Shown piece after piece: positions 29,130 through 41,471 of a stretch of 64,000 bases of DNA (positions within the stretch are counted from its first letter, which is position 1; the number at the start of each line of letters is the position of its first letter). The stretch covers positions 109,505,214 through 109,569,213 of the forward strand of contig CM068830.1 in the NCBI GenBank assembly GCA_028554795.2, written 5' to 3'. The notes under the pieces are model-generated. The model was given only the letters and a program-made list of their open reading frames with translations. It searched no databases and was not told where the DNA came from. Source of the stretch: Sinohyriopsis cumingii (Eukaryota; Mollusca; Bivalvia; Unionida; Unionidae). A program made the position numbers and the translations under genes.

Positions 29130-29850
29130 TATGAATTAATCTGATGGGGTGGTTGGTACTTAAAATTATACAAATCAATCAGTTTGTTAATTCTGATGGG
29201 GTGGTTGCTACTCAAAAGTATACAAATCAATCAGTTTATTAATTCTGATGGGGTGGTTGGTACTTAAAAGTATACAAATCAATCAGTTTATTAATTCTGA
29301 TGGGGTGGTTGGTACTGAAAATTATGTAAATCAATCCGTTTTCCAAAAAATACTACAAAAAAAATATTTTATTATTATTCTGAAATATTTTTATTATTTA
29401 TGTAAATTATTTAATTTATTAATTTTGATGGGGTGGTTGGTACTAAAAATTCATACAGATCAATTAATTTATTAATTCTGATGGGGTGATTGCTACTTAA
29501 AGTATGCAAATCAATTAATTTATTAATTCTGATGGGGTGATTGCTACTTAAAGTATGCAAATCAATTAATTTATTAATTCTGATGGGGTGATTGCTACTT
29601 AAAAGTATACAAATCAATTAATTTATTAACTTTGATGGGGTGATTGCTACTTAAAAGTATACAAATCAATGAGATTTGTATTTTAATGGGGTGGCTGCTA
29701 CTCAAAAGTATACAAATCAATCAGATTTGTAATTTTGATGGGGTGGTTGCTACTCAAAAGTATACAAATCAATCAGTTTTTCAAAAAATATTTTATTATT
29801 ATTCTGAAATATTTTATTGTTTTATGTAAATTAATCAGTTTATTAATTCT
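29130..29850. repeat. 52-bp tandem repeat inside element 2
   Basis: About twelve copies of a unit with TTAATTCTGATGGGGTGGTT, then ACTTAAAAGTATACAAATCA. They are interrupted twice by a T-rich block containing TTATTATTATTCTGAAATAT, which also borders the array. The array sits exactly at the junction between the structural and the replication modules. Confidence 0.9.
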
Positions 29851-29892
29851 GATGTGATATACAATGAGAGAAATTAATCAGATTTTATATTA

Positions 29893-30266
29893 CTACTCAG
29901 GGTTGCTTTGGTCGTTACCCGCTGCCATAATTTGTCTTAAGTATCTTATGCGGGTACTGATTGTTTTTTTCGTTTCGTACTCGCTGGATAATCCCGATCT
30001 GACCATTTCTACTGCGACAGAAAGAGGAATAAATTTATTTACTTGATCATCGTTCACCATAGCTAGTGATTGAAACATAGCTGCCTGAATCCGCTTTATG
30101 AACTTATATTGAGATGATAGAATATACTTATTTTCATTTTTAAGTTCTTCTAACGTTTCAAAATCAGATATTATTTTTTCAGGATTTAGTTCATCAGATA
30201 TATTAATTCCGTTTTCTTCTAGTTTTTAATAGCAGAAATAATGTCTTTGATATTTTCATGGTTCAT
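29893..30266 (-). pseudogene. Small helical protein (element 2 copy), frameshifted
   Basis: Minus-strand homologue of the 126-residue gene at 54975-55355. The ATG at 30266 opens MNHENIKDIISAIKN before a stop. The remainder (ELNPEKIISDFETLEELKNE, then YKFIKRIQAAMFQSLAMVND, and a C-terminal RIRYLRQIMAAG) is in another frame. Unknown function; conserved only in length and helical pattern. Confidence 0.55.
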
Positions 30267-30339
30267 TATATAATATATAAATCTTTAAAATAAAATAAAT
30301 TATCCCTATAGAACCCCTATCGAGTGTTTAGCGAGTTCG

Positions 30340-31660
30340 TCGGGATGTTTCAAGGACGGCACAACATATACAATGAATATATACAATGAAATGGATATAT
30401 ACAATGAATGACGAGCCCCTATCGAGTGTCTTAGCGAGCTCAGATTATGGATATATACAATGAATGAATATATACAATGGAATTAATATATACAATGAAT
30501 GAATATATACAATTTATGAAGGACAGCACAATGAAATGGATATATACAATGAAATGAATACATATAATAAATAAAGGAGATTACAAACATATACGCTCAG
30601 CAGACCCCACCCACAATAATCAAACCCGTGGGTGATACGAAAATATGTATCAATCACCAGTTGATATGTGGTTGAGGTTTTGCTGAGCGGAGGGGCTTTT
30701 TGTGGCTCCCTCCAATTATTATAAAAATCGCAATTATGCGCACCACCGACCAGTTGTCAGCCATGGGGATTCGATCCTGGACCGCGACCGTCACAGTCCA
30801 ATACGATACCGATTGAGCTATCGAAACTTCTTATATGTTTCGGAAGTTAATATATAGCTAATAATCATTGAAAAGGAACTAATTTCAAATATTTTTACTC
30901 CAAATACAATTCTGAATTCAAGAAATACGTTTATACATATATTCTCACCAAACAAGTTAGATTTATAAAGTTGGATTAAGAAATTTCCTATTTACTATAC
31001 CGCTTATGATCCACGCCATCTATGATAGAACATCCGGTCCAGATCATCTAACTGCTAGATTTTTCCATCCTCTCTATAACTGTTCAATGGAGAAATATAT
31101 ATTACGAGATTTTCCATTCGTAAATCTGTATCCGTGAAGAATATAGTCAAAGGGAGTGTTTAGTTGTTAATATTACTCGATAAAAAAATATAAAAAAATA
31201 ATCACACATACGTACACAATCTCGCATTATATTTCTGCACTGAAACAGAAAAATGAAACTAATTTTTAATTCCAAACATTATTGTACACGTATTTCTGTA
31301 ATCGAGTAAATGCATGCAGGATCCATGTATTGTACTGTAGATCTAAAATTAACCCGATGTGATCGATACAGACTAGACGCTGGATTCTGCACCCAATAAG
31401 CTGGAATATACATGTCATACTGCGCTCGGTTTTCTGTAGTTTAGATGAAATATACATGTATTTTATGTGCTGTCAATGTGTAGTGCGCTGTTCTAAATGT
31501 TTCACGAATAGAACAGAAAAATACACGAACTGTATATTTTTGTAAGTTAGAAACCATAAACGGGTATGTAGATGATTATGACCATATACCGAGGATCATA
31601 AAATTACCTCCCTTTCGTGAGTCAAAAAATAAGTAGTATAATAATGATAATTTCTGACCA
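30340..31660. other. Insertion in element 2 with short repeats and a SINE
   Basis: In element 3 the flanking genes are only 58 bases apart, but here they are 1.4 kb apart. The interval contains many ATATACAATGAATG repeats (30360-30560), an inverted pair CGCTCAGCA/TGCTGAGCG (about 30596 and 30678), a tRNA-like SINE head (30762-30832) and AT-rich filler. No gene is seen. Confidence 0.6.
30595..30832 (-). mobile_element. tRNA-derived SINE inserted in element 2
   Basis: The minus strand has an A-box-like GATAGCTCAATCGG and B-box-like GGATCGAATCCCC with tRNA spacing near 30762-30832, followed by a non-tRNA body. The T and acceptor stems do not pair fully, so it is a tRNA-derived retroposon and not a functional tRNA. 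Confidence 0.5.
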
Positions 31661-31673
31661 AAACAAATAAATA

Positions 31674-32192
31674 TTATTCGAGGTGGTGATGATAGTTAAC
31701 AATACTGAAAATTGATTCTCTGTTTATATTTTTTGAGAAATCGGTTTTGTATATATTTTCTGCTACTTTTTGTACTGAATATGAGTCAATATCAAAGTAT
31801 TTCGCAGCAGAACATATCGAACGAAATATAATTACTTCGCCAGTTTCTGTGTTTGTAGAATTTATCACCCTTCTAGAAAATGTCTTACATCTTCCAGTAT
31901 TACCACATGCAGAGTTCACACTTTGTGTGACAACTCGAAGGTTGGATAAACTATTATTTTGAGGATCCCAGTCAATATGATCAATAACAAGACCGTCATT
32001 GATCACTCCGAAGAAACATTCGTAGATGAAACGATGACAATGATAATGTTTCTTCCCAACAGTAAACATTAGATAAGCAGCATTAGTAATATAACGAACC
32101 GGTTTTTTTAACCTACAGTGTCTAATGACAAAAATACGATCTGATTCATAGTTTATTATGACAGGATGTGGGACAAATATATTTTGCTCCAT
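31674..32192 (-). CDS. HNH homing-type endonuclease with NUMOD1 (element 2)
   Basis: 172 residues, intact. The HNH_3-type core CHRFIYECFFGVINDGLVID followed by HIDWDPQNNSLSNLRVVTQS contains the HNH His and Asn residues. A NUMOD1-like DNA-binding segment (TGEVIIFRSICSAAKYFDID, then SVQKVAENIYK) follows. Such proteins cut DNA at specific sites and spread intron- or intein-like elements. Orthologous to 55414-55944. In both elements it lies between the structural and the polymerase modules. Confidence 0.8.
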   Translation of the reverse strand: MEQNIFVPHPVIINYESDRIFVIRHCRLKKPVRYITNAAYLMFTVGKKHYHCHRFIYECFFGVINDGLVIDHIDWDPQNNSLSNLRVVTQSVNSACGNTGRCKTFSRRVINSTNTETGEVIIFRSICSAAKYFDIDSYSVQKVAENIYKTDFSKNINRESIFSIVNYHHHLE

Positions 32193-32280
32193 TATACAAT
32201 AATATTATTTGTTTAAATCATTGTTTGTCTGAAATCTTGATATATAGTCCTCCAAGGATTTTATAGCGTTTTCACTATTA

Positions 32281-32484
32281 TTATTTTTTTTTGTCATAAT
32301 ATCTTTTAAGTTCTCTGAACCGTTTTCCACCGCACTTTCCACGTAATTCTGTTTTTGCTCGCACCCCAACACCACATCGGAGACATGGTATTGGTCCTAG
32401 ACTTCCTCGCCGTATATTTTGTAAGTGCATCCAACAAAATTCACTTCTACAGGATTTATTACATCGATTTACTGAACCGATCAT
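32281..32484 (-). pseudogene. Cys-rich zinc-binding-type protein (element 2), start damaged
   Basis: Cys pattern CNKSCRSEFCWMH, then PCLRCGVGV and GKCGGKRF matches the intact 113-residue protein at 55958-56299. The N-terminal MNHC part is disrupted by a one-base loss, so the open frame begins at MIGS. The C-terminus ends at KKK, shorter than in element 3. A second relative lies at 38159-38504. Confidence 0.65.
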
Positions 32485-32546
32485 GAGCCAAATGCATGAT
32501 ACATTGTATATATAATATTCTTTATTTAAATATTTGTTTTAATTAT

Positions 32547-35500
32547 ATGAACGAATTTGAGAGATTATCCCAAACTAGGCCTTCTAAATATAAATTTAAT
32601 GTCGACAGACTATCTCCTAACTTACCAGTACGAGATTTGGTTGATCCGAAAAATAAAAGTTTGATCAATAAAATTCACGACGCCAAGAAAGAATTTTACA
32701 CAGATGGTGCATCTCATGTATGGTCAACATTCAAGATTATACGCAATACTGTCAAGGACGCTGCAATGAATGACAAACGAGCGGCAACTATCATTATATA
32801 TATCAATGAATACGAGGGCAATCAAAAATATTTCTTCAGAGTAAAATTTATTGTACTAACAGAAACAGGTAGTTGGATTATCCGTGACAAATATGATCCT
32901 GTCCTTGGTAATAATAAAATTGCCATATTAAGTAAAAATTCCAGACCGGGTCTGTTGACGGGTATTGACAAACCGTATTATGAGCGAACGTATCCTGTAA
33001 CAGCAGTTATTTATGGAATCTATGAGATAAATAAAAAAAACCAACGTTGATAAATGACACCCATGAAATTTTCAAAAATAAATTGTGTAGCCGAACGAGT
33101 AATAGAACACTTTACAAACGCGATGCGTGGAAACGGATTAACTGATTTTAGACGTGAAAAAATAAACTAGTGGGCTGATTCAGTTAAGGATACCGGGGCT
33201 ACAATAAAAGATGTTGCTGAGTTAGGAAAAAATATTAAAATTTCCAATAAAAGTATCAACAATAACGGGAGAAGTACTTACGAATCAAAATATAAATCGA
33301 AAGGAGCTTCAATAAATATCATTGATCATAACGCGCACGCATGGACCAGCGCAGTAACAATATTTCCACGTGATCGAACTATTAGATTTTACCCCTCAGA
33401 TATAGGGGGAGGCATGTTTGATTTTATCAACGAAATAAGTAAAAACGATCCTGTATCGGTATGGTTATTTTAAAGTAATGAGGAAGGTTAATTTGATCAG
33501 TTTGTTAGACCAAACGGTGAAATATATCGAACAGAATCTCTCCATGACGAGATGAAAAATCTCGCGAAGAAGTTTTTCACGGAAAATGCTGACAAATTAC
33601 TATTTGCTTTACCGTTCCATCTGTTGCGGCTCATTTTGCCAGAGAAAAAAATTTATGGAAACCAACACGATTTGATTTACTTGAGGATGTACGCGCAAGT
33701 TGAGTCGAATACGGACACGGCGGATTGTGGAATACCAAGTATAATTACAATGATGTTATTTCGGTTGATATGGTTGCATGTTATCCGGGAAGTTTTCTAG
33801 GATACGGAGATTGTTCTGTGTACTTTAAAAGATTTGGTCACCCTACAAATGAGATGACGCGAGTGCCAATTAATGGACCATTACCTGATCTTGATCTGAC
33901 TGGATTCGCTTGTGTTGAATCATTCGAGCTTAACGAAAATCTTCACAAGATTTGTTATGTTTGGTTTGGCAGATATTTTTGTGAAAAACGTTGGGTGCCT
34001 ATAGTTTTATTACGATATATGCTAGATTGTGCGGTACTGACATCGTTGGATGTCATTGAGGCAATTATATCATATCACGCGCAGACCGAAGTTTGGTTGC
34101 CCATGCCAGATTCCATCAGTCTCGATGAAGTTATTAAGGAATTTAAGGAAAAATGTCCTTGTGTTTCCGAAGATGATATTATCAAAGAAGCTCCTAAAAT
34201 TCTCGAGATTAAACACAAAACCGCAAAAGATCTCGGTAGAAAAATTATAGGTAAATTTACTCAAGGTGGTGCATATGGTCATAAAAGACATCACGCACGA
34301 TTAATTCTAGATGATGCCGAGTACGATTTTATAATCGCTGATACAACAGCGAGAAATATATTTGTAAATCGAGAAAGTGTTTATTTATCCGACGGAACAA
34401 AATTGGGTACGATCGTTAGTTACATAAATGATATCTCCCCACAGTATACTCATCCAAGATCTTCTATGTTGGCTTATGTTTCTATAAATTTATTATCGAT
34501 GATTAATAGATTTCCTGAGACCGCAGTAAGAGTCGCAAGAGATTCATTTTATATTTCGAGTAAATATTTAGAATCTGTTATGGAATTCACAAGTAATGAT
34601 GAACGATGGAGTTGGTGGAGAATACAAAAAGAAATATTTCACAATTATACAGAATCAGCAGATGTTCCAATGAGAGATTTTTATCGTAAGGGTAATACAA
34701 TATCAGAAATGTCGAAGGCGCCGTCGTTGAGTGATCCAATAACTAGATATAAGACAGTATATCTCAATGGACCTGGTGCATGCGGCAAAACGACTCGAGC
34801 AATTAATGTTTTTAGAAATTCAGATATGATCGTGCTGACACATAGACTTGCACGGGAGATGAAACAACGGCAAGTACAATCGTGCACGTATCATAGTTTC
34901 TTTCGGTGGCGCGGGGATACATGGACTCCTGAACGAATGGGAGAAAACTATATACCTAAAATAATTATTTGGGACGAGATATGCACGGTGTCATTGGATA
35001 CATTAAAAACGTTTTTTGATTGGTTGTTGATGAAAAATACCTCCATAATAATGTGTGGCGATCATGGTCAGCCGCCGCCTTTTGTTGGACCATCTTCACA
35101 TGATTGGTTAAAAAATTTCGTTGATTATTACGAAGAAATAGATGATGATCATAGAGCTCGTGATGCAAATTTAAAGGAGTTTCAAAAATTAATCAGATTA
35201 CAATCAAACAAAATTCAGTGTGAAATAATACGTGGAGTGATCTCAGAGACCTCATTGAACGATTTTTTAAATTTATGGAGACCCAACGATTTGATAGTAG
35301 CAAGCAGAAAAATAATCAGAGACGCTTTACAACAGCAGTTATTTCAGCTGCATAAAGAAAAATATTCAGAATTACCCGTACCGTTGTGTTATAGACCATC
35401 AGATACATGAAAACAGAATATTAATGTTGATATTCCAGGACAGACTGAGAAACAAAAATCGTATTAAATAATATTGTCGCTGTTGATATCAGTGTGGTCG

Positions 35501-36003
35501 AAGATGCATTACGCGCCGACAAATCTCCATGGGTGTTGGGATACGCTATGACGATCCACTCGTCTCAGGGATTAACTATTTCTGATACACGAGTCTGGAT
35601 TGTAGACGATCGCATCGAGTGGTCAAATTTAGTCTATTTAGCGGTATCGAGGGTTAGAAAAATATCTCAATTACGGAGAATTATAATTCCTGAAATCGTT
35701 AATAAATTTAACATCATCGAGGATGATATAATGAGAAAAAATTAATCGGATACAAACAATCTGATAAAAAAAATAAACGCGACTTTGATCTAGATGTTGA
35801 ATTTATTATTGAGTTAAAACAGCAGCAGAATAATCATTGCGCAAGTTGTAATTGTATAATGCTGTGGAAGTATTCGAGTAATGATTCAAGACAATTTACC
35901 GTAGACAGAAAAGACAGTAGTCGCGGTCATACACGAGAAAATGTGATGTTGACCTGTCTCGAGTGTAATCGACGTCGGGGTGCTGACACCCTTGGCGCTA
36001 GTT
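32547..36003 (+). pseudogene. PolB - SF1 helicase - HNH locus (element 2), multiply broken
   Basis: Collinear with 56321-59793. In order: an N-terminal region (32547-33050) with DGASHVWSTFKI and RPGLLTGIDKPYYERTYP; a broken stretch to 33700; family B polymerase palm motifs (33725-35410) A VDMVACYPGSFLG, B-like KDLGRKIIGKFTQGG and C RVARDSFYISS; SF1 helicase Walker A GPGACGKTTRA, Walker B IIIWDEICT and III MCGDHGQPPPF; the helicase C-terminal part GYAMTIHSSQGLTI and VYLAVSRVRK (35494-35745); and an HNH domain CASCNCIM, FTVDRKDSSRG and LTCLECNRRRG. At least six stops or frame changes. In motif C the residue before DSF is Arg instead of Val. Confidence 0.8.
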
Positions 36004-36928
36004 CAGTGATCGCGGTGGTAGATGTGTATCCTCTGGAATTATTTGTAGTTGTTCACTTACAAATCCACGTTGAGGAGCAGCCGAATCTAATCTATAGATT
36101 GCAGGTCTACCTGAGGATCTTGTCACGGTGGATATTTTGTGTGTGGTAACACTCCAAATAGGATCAGTCGCTCTTTTTTACCACCTTCAAGTTCACCCGG
36201 TTCATATAAATATCTAACTGTAACATAACCCAATATTTTTTGTTTTTCAATATCTTTTCGTTGTGTTGGTATATTTTTTTTTGTAATTGCATTAATGGGT
36301 TTCATGTTGGTTGTTCGTGTAATCTCATTATTTAATGCAGCTATCACTCTTGGTAATCTTGCCACCCATTCGCGAGATCTTTTATCTTGAATAAATTCCT
36401 TTGCATATTGATATCCAAATAACCGCTCAGCAAGTATTCGATTAAATCGCTCAACAATTGCCTGATCACGTATTTTGGTATTATGTTGTTTCATCAACGA
36501 TGATACTGGACCAAGAAATTCCTTACCAGGATCAACCTGTAATAATTGTGGCCATCGTAATGGTCCCCGTTGATAAATTCGTTTAAACGCATCGGCTACT
36601 TCAGATGATGTTTTCGTTGATAGCGGTTCTGCCTCTTTATATCTACTTGCAACATCAACAACGGTTAGCGCGTATTTGTACGTTTTTCTACGTACAGTAT
36701 TATATAATAAAAACATAATATCAGCTTGATGAACTTCATTAGGAACACTAACATCGAAATACGCGTACTGAATTCGTTTCGATGGTGGTAGGTAAATTTG
36801 CCATATTGCTTGTTTGGATAACTACGCTTCAGCAGTAGAATGTTTAACCGTTGCTGCATCAGCAAGTTTACTAATTGCTGCTTTACCTTTCCAGTATCCA
36901 GGAGGGTGAATAATAAATCGATTCCATT
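35998..36928 (-). pseudogene. rve-type integrase (element 2), broken
   Basis: Catalytic residues are in HQADIMF, LLQVDPGKEF and IVERFNR, all retained. The flanks YKYALTVVDVASRYKEAEPL and FGYQYAKEFIQDKRSREWV are close to the integrase at 59786-60730. The N-terminus (ATG at 36928) and the C-terminus are in other frames, and a stop occurs in the N-terminal helix-turn-helix-like part. No chromodomain. Confidence 0.85.
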
Positions 36929-36949
36929 ATATACTACCAGACCCAAACG

Positions 36950-37431
36950 CTAATTTACTTTCATCGCGAATCTTACTAACCAATTAGATAATGGTTCTCT
37001 GATATTTTTATTTTTTATGGAATCTAGCGCGTGAATTAATTTCACATCTGCAATATGCCTGTCTTGTAGATTTTTACTCTTATACGCAACATCATGAACA
37101 TGACAAGCTTTATCAATAGCGTTTACTGGTCCCTCGCCTGGTTTTGGTTGATCTTGATTATCAAGTCTGATATCGAGTCGAGTACCAGGACCGCAATAAT
37201 TATATCCTGGTAGATGTTTTTCTCCTGAGTATTTAGCCCATGGAGTACCTGGAAACTTTGACATCAAATTAGCAATATCACCACCGCGCTTATCAGGTAA
37301 AAACGAAAATTTCTTTCTACCGCACACAGTACATTTTCCATCATACGCTATTTTTGTATTTTTTTTTTTGTAACCGTAGCTAAATCAGTAGTTGGAGTTT
37401 TAGATCTACAGCGTAAGCAATATAAATTCAT
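36950..37431 (-). pseudogene. Zinc-ribbon plus phospholipase A2-like protein (element 2)
   Basis: The N-terminus from the ATG at 37431 has CxxC pairs of a zinc ribbon. The frame changes at a T12-type run (about 37357-37368). The PLA2 part has the calcium loop YNYCGPGTRLDIRLDN and the catalytic dyad motif AIDKACHVHDVAY, like the parvovirus capsid-type PLA2 domain. Homologous to 60738-61261. Probably helps virion escape from endosomes (inference from parvoviruses). Confidence 0.75.
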
Positions 37432-37443
37432 GTTATAAAATAT

Positions 37444-38109
37444 ATGGATATAATTGATTTCTCAGCAACTCGGCAGCGAGAGCCAGTTAAACACCACCCC
37501 GCGTTACCAAATTCCATCAGAATGATTATCATAGGACCATCTCAATCGGGTAAGACGTAATTATTACTTAATCTGATAATGAGATGGTTGAAATGGGATA
37601 AATTATATTTGGTAGCACCATCCGTTGATGATCAGAGGTGTTATGATGTACTTAAAGATTTCAATGAAAACGCAAGATTACTGGACGAAGATAATGATGT
37701 TATAGATTTTATAACAGATATTGATGAAGCACCGTCCGTTGATGTTTTAGACGGATTTATTAATAATTTAGTTGTGTATGATGATGTGATGCTAGATAAA
37801 CAATCAAATCCAGCCAGAATATTTTCTCGCGGTAGACATACAAATACAGATGTGATCTATGTTACTCAACGATATAACAAATACCAAAAGTAATCAGGAA
37901 CAATTGTAATATTTTAGTTGTGTTTAATGGCATAGACACACACAAGCTGCGAAATATTCATCAAACTTGGTGCAGCGGTGACATGGATATAATTAAATTC
38001 AGAAATTTCTTTTCACGAGCGCAAGCTACTCCGCATGGATTTATAACAATAAATTTTTCATGATCCTAGAACAAGATATCGTGTGGGTCTTGATAAAATA
38101 TTTGGATAA
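37444..38109 (+). pseudogene. Packaging ATPase (element 2), stop in Walker A region
   Basis: Starts MDIIDFSATRQREPVKHHPA. Walker A is GPSQSGKT, followed at once by TAA at 37558-37560 where element 3 has CAA for Gln, a single C-to-T change. The rest, including Walker B NLVVYDDVMLDKQSNPARIF and ITQRY-like YVTQRYN, is open to 37893, then broken, ending with the family C-terminus near 38109. Confidence 0.85.
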
Positions 38110-38158
38110 CAGGAGTGATGATAAAATTAAATTGAATTAAAAAGATATCATTAATATA

Positions 38159-38504
38159 ATGAACAATTGTGCGTGGCTGCGTCAAGGAACCACTAACAAA
38201 TGTGATAAAAAAATGTCGTGGAGAATATTGCAAAAAACATAATTATCTTATAAAGAAAAACCCTCATGCTGATCCACGAAGTTGTGTTGGTTGTAACAAC
38301 GGCGTTAGAGGATTATATCAGATTTGCAAAAATTGCGGTGGAGATCGATACAGTAGTTTAATGATATATTACAGCAAAAGAAAGAACATAAATCCAAAAG
38401 TAGAAAAACCACCATCAGAACTTGAATATTACTTGAAACGTAGAACAAATGAGCATAAAGATTCCCAGGATTCAGATGAAGATTCCCAGGATTATTCTGA
38501 ATAA
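38159..38504 (+). pseudogene. Second Cys-rich zinc-binding-type protein (element 2 only)
   Basis: Cys pattern NNCAWLR..NKC, then KKCRGEYCKKH, SCVGCNNGV and CKNCGGDRY, related to the protein at 55958-56299 but divergent. The N-terminus (ATG at 38159) is out of frame with the rest across an A7 run near 38208. The C-terminus is acidic (SQDSDEDSQDYSE). It lies between the ATPase and the right terminal repeat; element 3 has no gene there. Confidence 0.55.
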
Positions 38505-38507
38505 CAT

Positions 38508-38655
38508 AGCAGCAGAGAGGGCTCGTCTACAATTCTGTTTGGGACAAACAATAACCGTAGACGTGGTATTGACCTCTATGAAGGGTCACTATTTTTTTTG
38601 TCTTAAAGCAAAGGGTGAACATTCCCTATAGTGGTCTGATCGCCCTCTCTGCTGC
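38508..38655 (-). repeat. Right terminal inverted repeat of element 2
   Basis: Inverse of 22570-22718. Both inner and outer edges carry AGCAGCAGAGAGGG in opposite orientation. Confidence 0.9.
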
Positions 38656-38659
38656 TTGG

Positions 38660-39520
38660 TAGATAGGAAACGACAAACATGGAAAATAGCATCCATAGAT
38701 AACATGGAAGATGGCAGACACTGAAAATGGAAAATGCATGGACTAGAATATAACATAAATGAATGACCTCAGTAAACACTATGTACACTGAAAATTGACA
38801 TAAATACAACAGTAAAAATTACAAACAATGATGTTTAACATGTACATCTCTGCATAACAGCAATGGAAAACACACAAACTGGAAAATGCCAAACAAGTTC
38901 TATACTGGACAATGCACAAGCTGGAAAAAGAAAAACAAACACAGCACTGAAAATGCACATGGGAAAATAACATATTTCAACAACCCGAAAATGCATACAC
39001 TGAAACGTGATAGATACATAGAAATATATCCTTTACATCAAAAGATAGCAATTATAACTAGCACCACTAATATGATTATGCTAGGAGAAGGAATAATAAA
39101 AGTGCACTCTCAGAATATACTGATGTTAACTAGAGATCAGACAAGGTTCAGTACATGACAATATCTACCTTAACTTAATCAGTTATGTCATTTTCAAGTC
39201 CATGCATTTGTTCGTAGTTTATATCTATGTTGCTTTCTCCACAGCTGTATTTGTTATTTTCAAGTGTGTGCCCAGAGTTTTCATTTTATATTGTTCTTTC
39301 ATTTTCCAGTGTGTTTCTTTTCCAATGGAAAAGATGCCTTTTCTTTTTCAGTAAGTGTATTGTTCAGATATGGTCTAGAGAGAGAGGCGTCTGTTTTTTA
39401 CAGTATTGTATTTGTCTTGTAATTTCCAGAGCATGCATTTTCCAAACAGAGTCATTAAATTCTATCTTATTTTCGTGTGTTTACAACTTCCATATGGATA
39501 CTGTCATGGTAGCTATACTG
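38660..39520. other. Intergenic, no gene seen
   Basis: AT-rich sequence with repeated words such as CACTGAAAATGG and GGAAAATGCA (38690-38980) and the complementary TTCCAGTGTG/TTTTCCA words at 39230-39330, which suggests a degenerate simple repeat folding back on itself. The ORFs here are short and low in complexity. Confidence 0.45.
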
Positions 39521-39529
39521 TGTCATTCA

Positions 39530-40740
39530 TTTCACACATCAATAATTGTTCATAGTCATGGATGGATGAGTAACATTGTGGTTATACTGAATGTTAGATT
39601 GGCATTTTCTTCATTTCAGACCAACATCACAAGAAGTCATTTAGTGAAAACACTGTGCAGATAAGAACATCTATTAAGTAGAAGTGGTGATGACAAGATT
39701 TTAAAGATGGTCACCATGGTGGACAATCGAGGTGTCCGATCGCAATATGCTCATCGGGGTCAAATGACTTAATACAGGGTATTCCATCAAAAACCCTCTT
39801 TCAATCCAACCAGCTATTCAAAAGGAGAAGCAATGAGATTTTCAAGATGGATGTAGGCCATCTTGGATGTTGAATATGTACCATTTACATTGAAGATCAG
39901 CTTGACAGCATAGGAAGTTATTTAGTAAACTACAGTAAGATTTTCAATATGGCCGCCATGGTAGCCATACTGGATGTTAAAGTAACATTATTTTTAAAGA
40001 TCGACATGACGCAAGTCATTTAGCGGAAACTCCATGTTTATGTGACAATCCATACAGCGAGTATTTTGCACCATTTTCTTTACGTATTTTTCAGACATAT
40101 CTAGTAAAAATTATATGAAGATATAAATATCCATTCAGCAGGATAAATGCCAAGATTTTCCAAATGGCAATCACAGAGGCAATAATGAATCTCAGATCAG
40201 CCCTATTTTCATTTAGGACTAACTAGATATCATTTGAAGCCATTCACTGAAATATACCATATTTTCAGGAAGATATTGCCAACACGATTTTCAAGATTGG
40301 GTGTGCACTGGATTGTCAGATCGGCAACATTTTTTGTTTAGCACAAAGTCGACATCAAAATAGGTCTTTTAGTGAAAACACTACGTTAATATGACCATCA
40401 ACTGGAAGGTAGTGATATGATTTTTAAGATCGCCGTCATTGTTGATATGTTGTATGCCTGACAGGTACCAGTTTCATTTAACCAACTGGACGTCATCAGG
40501 AGCCTTTTGGTGAAAGGCAATGTTGCTATGAGCATCTGTTCAGCATACGTTTTAACTTGTCATCATCCAAACATCGTAATACACCATGTAGTGAATACCA
40601 GTCATTGATATGGCTCGTCCGTTTAGGAAAAGTTGTGATAACATGATTTTCAAAATGGCTGACACCGGGGGCATACCGGATGTCCGAAATTATTTGTTTT
40701 TTTTTCATTTAGGATCAACTAGAAATTCAGATGAATGAGC
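39530..40740. repeat. Tandem block of dispersed CCATATTGG-type repeat
   Basis: Six or more diverged monomers with the motifs AAGATGGTCACCATGGTGG, ATTTTCATTTAGGACCAACT and TCATTTAGTGAAAAC, same family as 16850-17500. Confidence 0.6.
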
Positions 40741-41471
40741 TTAGAAAGCATGGTGTCAATCTTCCCAGTATTTCAGTGTAATCAAACATATGCAAGGGAT
40801 GATGTATGAAAGTCCATCCAGTACAACCATTTCTATAATGAAAAGCATATCTAGACCACTGGTGTAATAGGCTTATGAAGTTTAAAAACAAGTTTAAAAA
40901 GATACATTGAATGGCTTTTGAGTTACAGTGAACCTGCCCGAACTGTTCACTTGTATTATGCGATCACATTCTTCAAAAGTCACTTTACTTAGATATTTGA
41001 TCCAAAATGATTGTTGAAATAAACCTCCATTAAGCAACTGTATGTTATAAATATTCATGTTCTGCTAGTGTCTGTTTAGAATGGATTAGACAACACATTA
41101 CGTCGATAATACATATGTGATGAAGCAGGATGGATGTATGGCAAAATAAATGAGAAGATATTAAGATTAGCGAAGCCAAATAACTCTTGATAGCAAAGGT
41201 GTATATACAAAACCAAACCAAAGTGTTCATCAAGATTTAAAGATATCAGGCTTTGAGTTATGATATGTAAGCAAAATCTCATGGAAATTAATGGAATGAT
41301 GGAAAGGTAGATAAATAAACTAACAACAGCAACAAGTATATCTAAAGCACAAATCTTTTCACAGACATATCTTGAATGTTTTTGGAGTTGTACTCCTGAA
41401 TAAAGCAAGAGCATAATATGTACAGAGGATATTTTCTTCCAACTTGTTTAGCCTGAGGAAGAGGTAAAACC

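Larger units (their letters stand above)
22570..38655. mobile_element. Element 2: decayed Polinton-like element with PolB-helicase locus
   Basis: Bounded by terminal inverted repeats of about 149 bp that begin AGCAGCAGAGAGGG. Flanking hexamers GCGGTA (left) and TTGGTA (right), at the position equivalent to the perfect target duplication of element 3, agree at four of six bases, consistent with a decayed 6-bp duplication. It carries homologues of nearly all genes of element 3. Almost every gene has stops or frame changes, the capsid gene has lost its N-terminal half, and a 1.3-kb insertion is present, so it is an old inactive copy. Confidence 0.9.

Noticed and set aside
30762-30832. A tRNA gene on the minus strand
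   Set aside because: A- and B-box-like motifs exist but the T and acceptor stems do not pair, and a SINE-like body follows.
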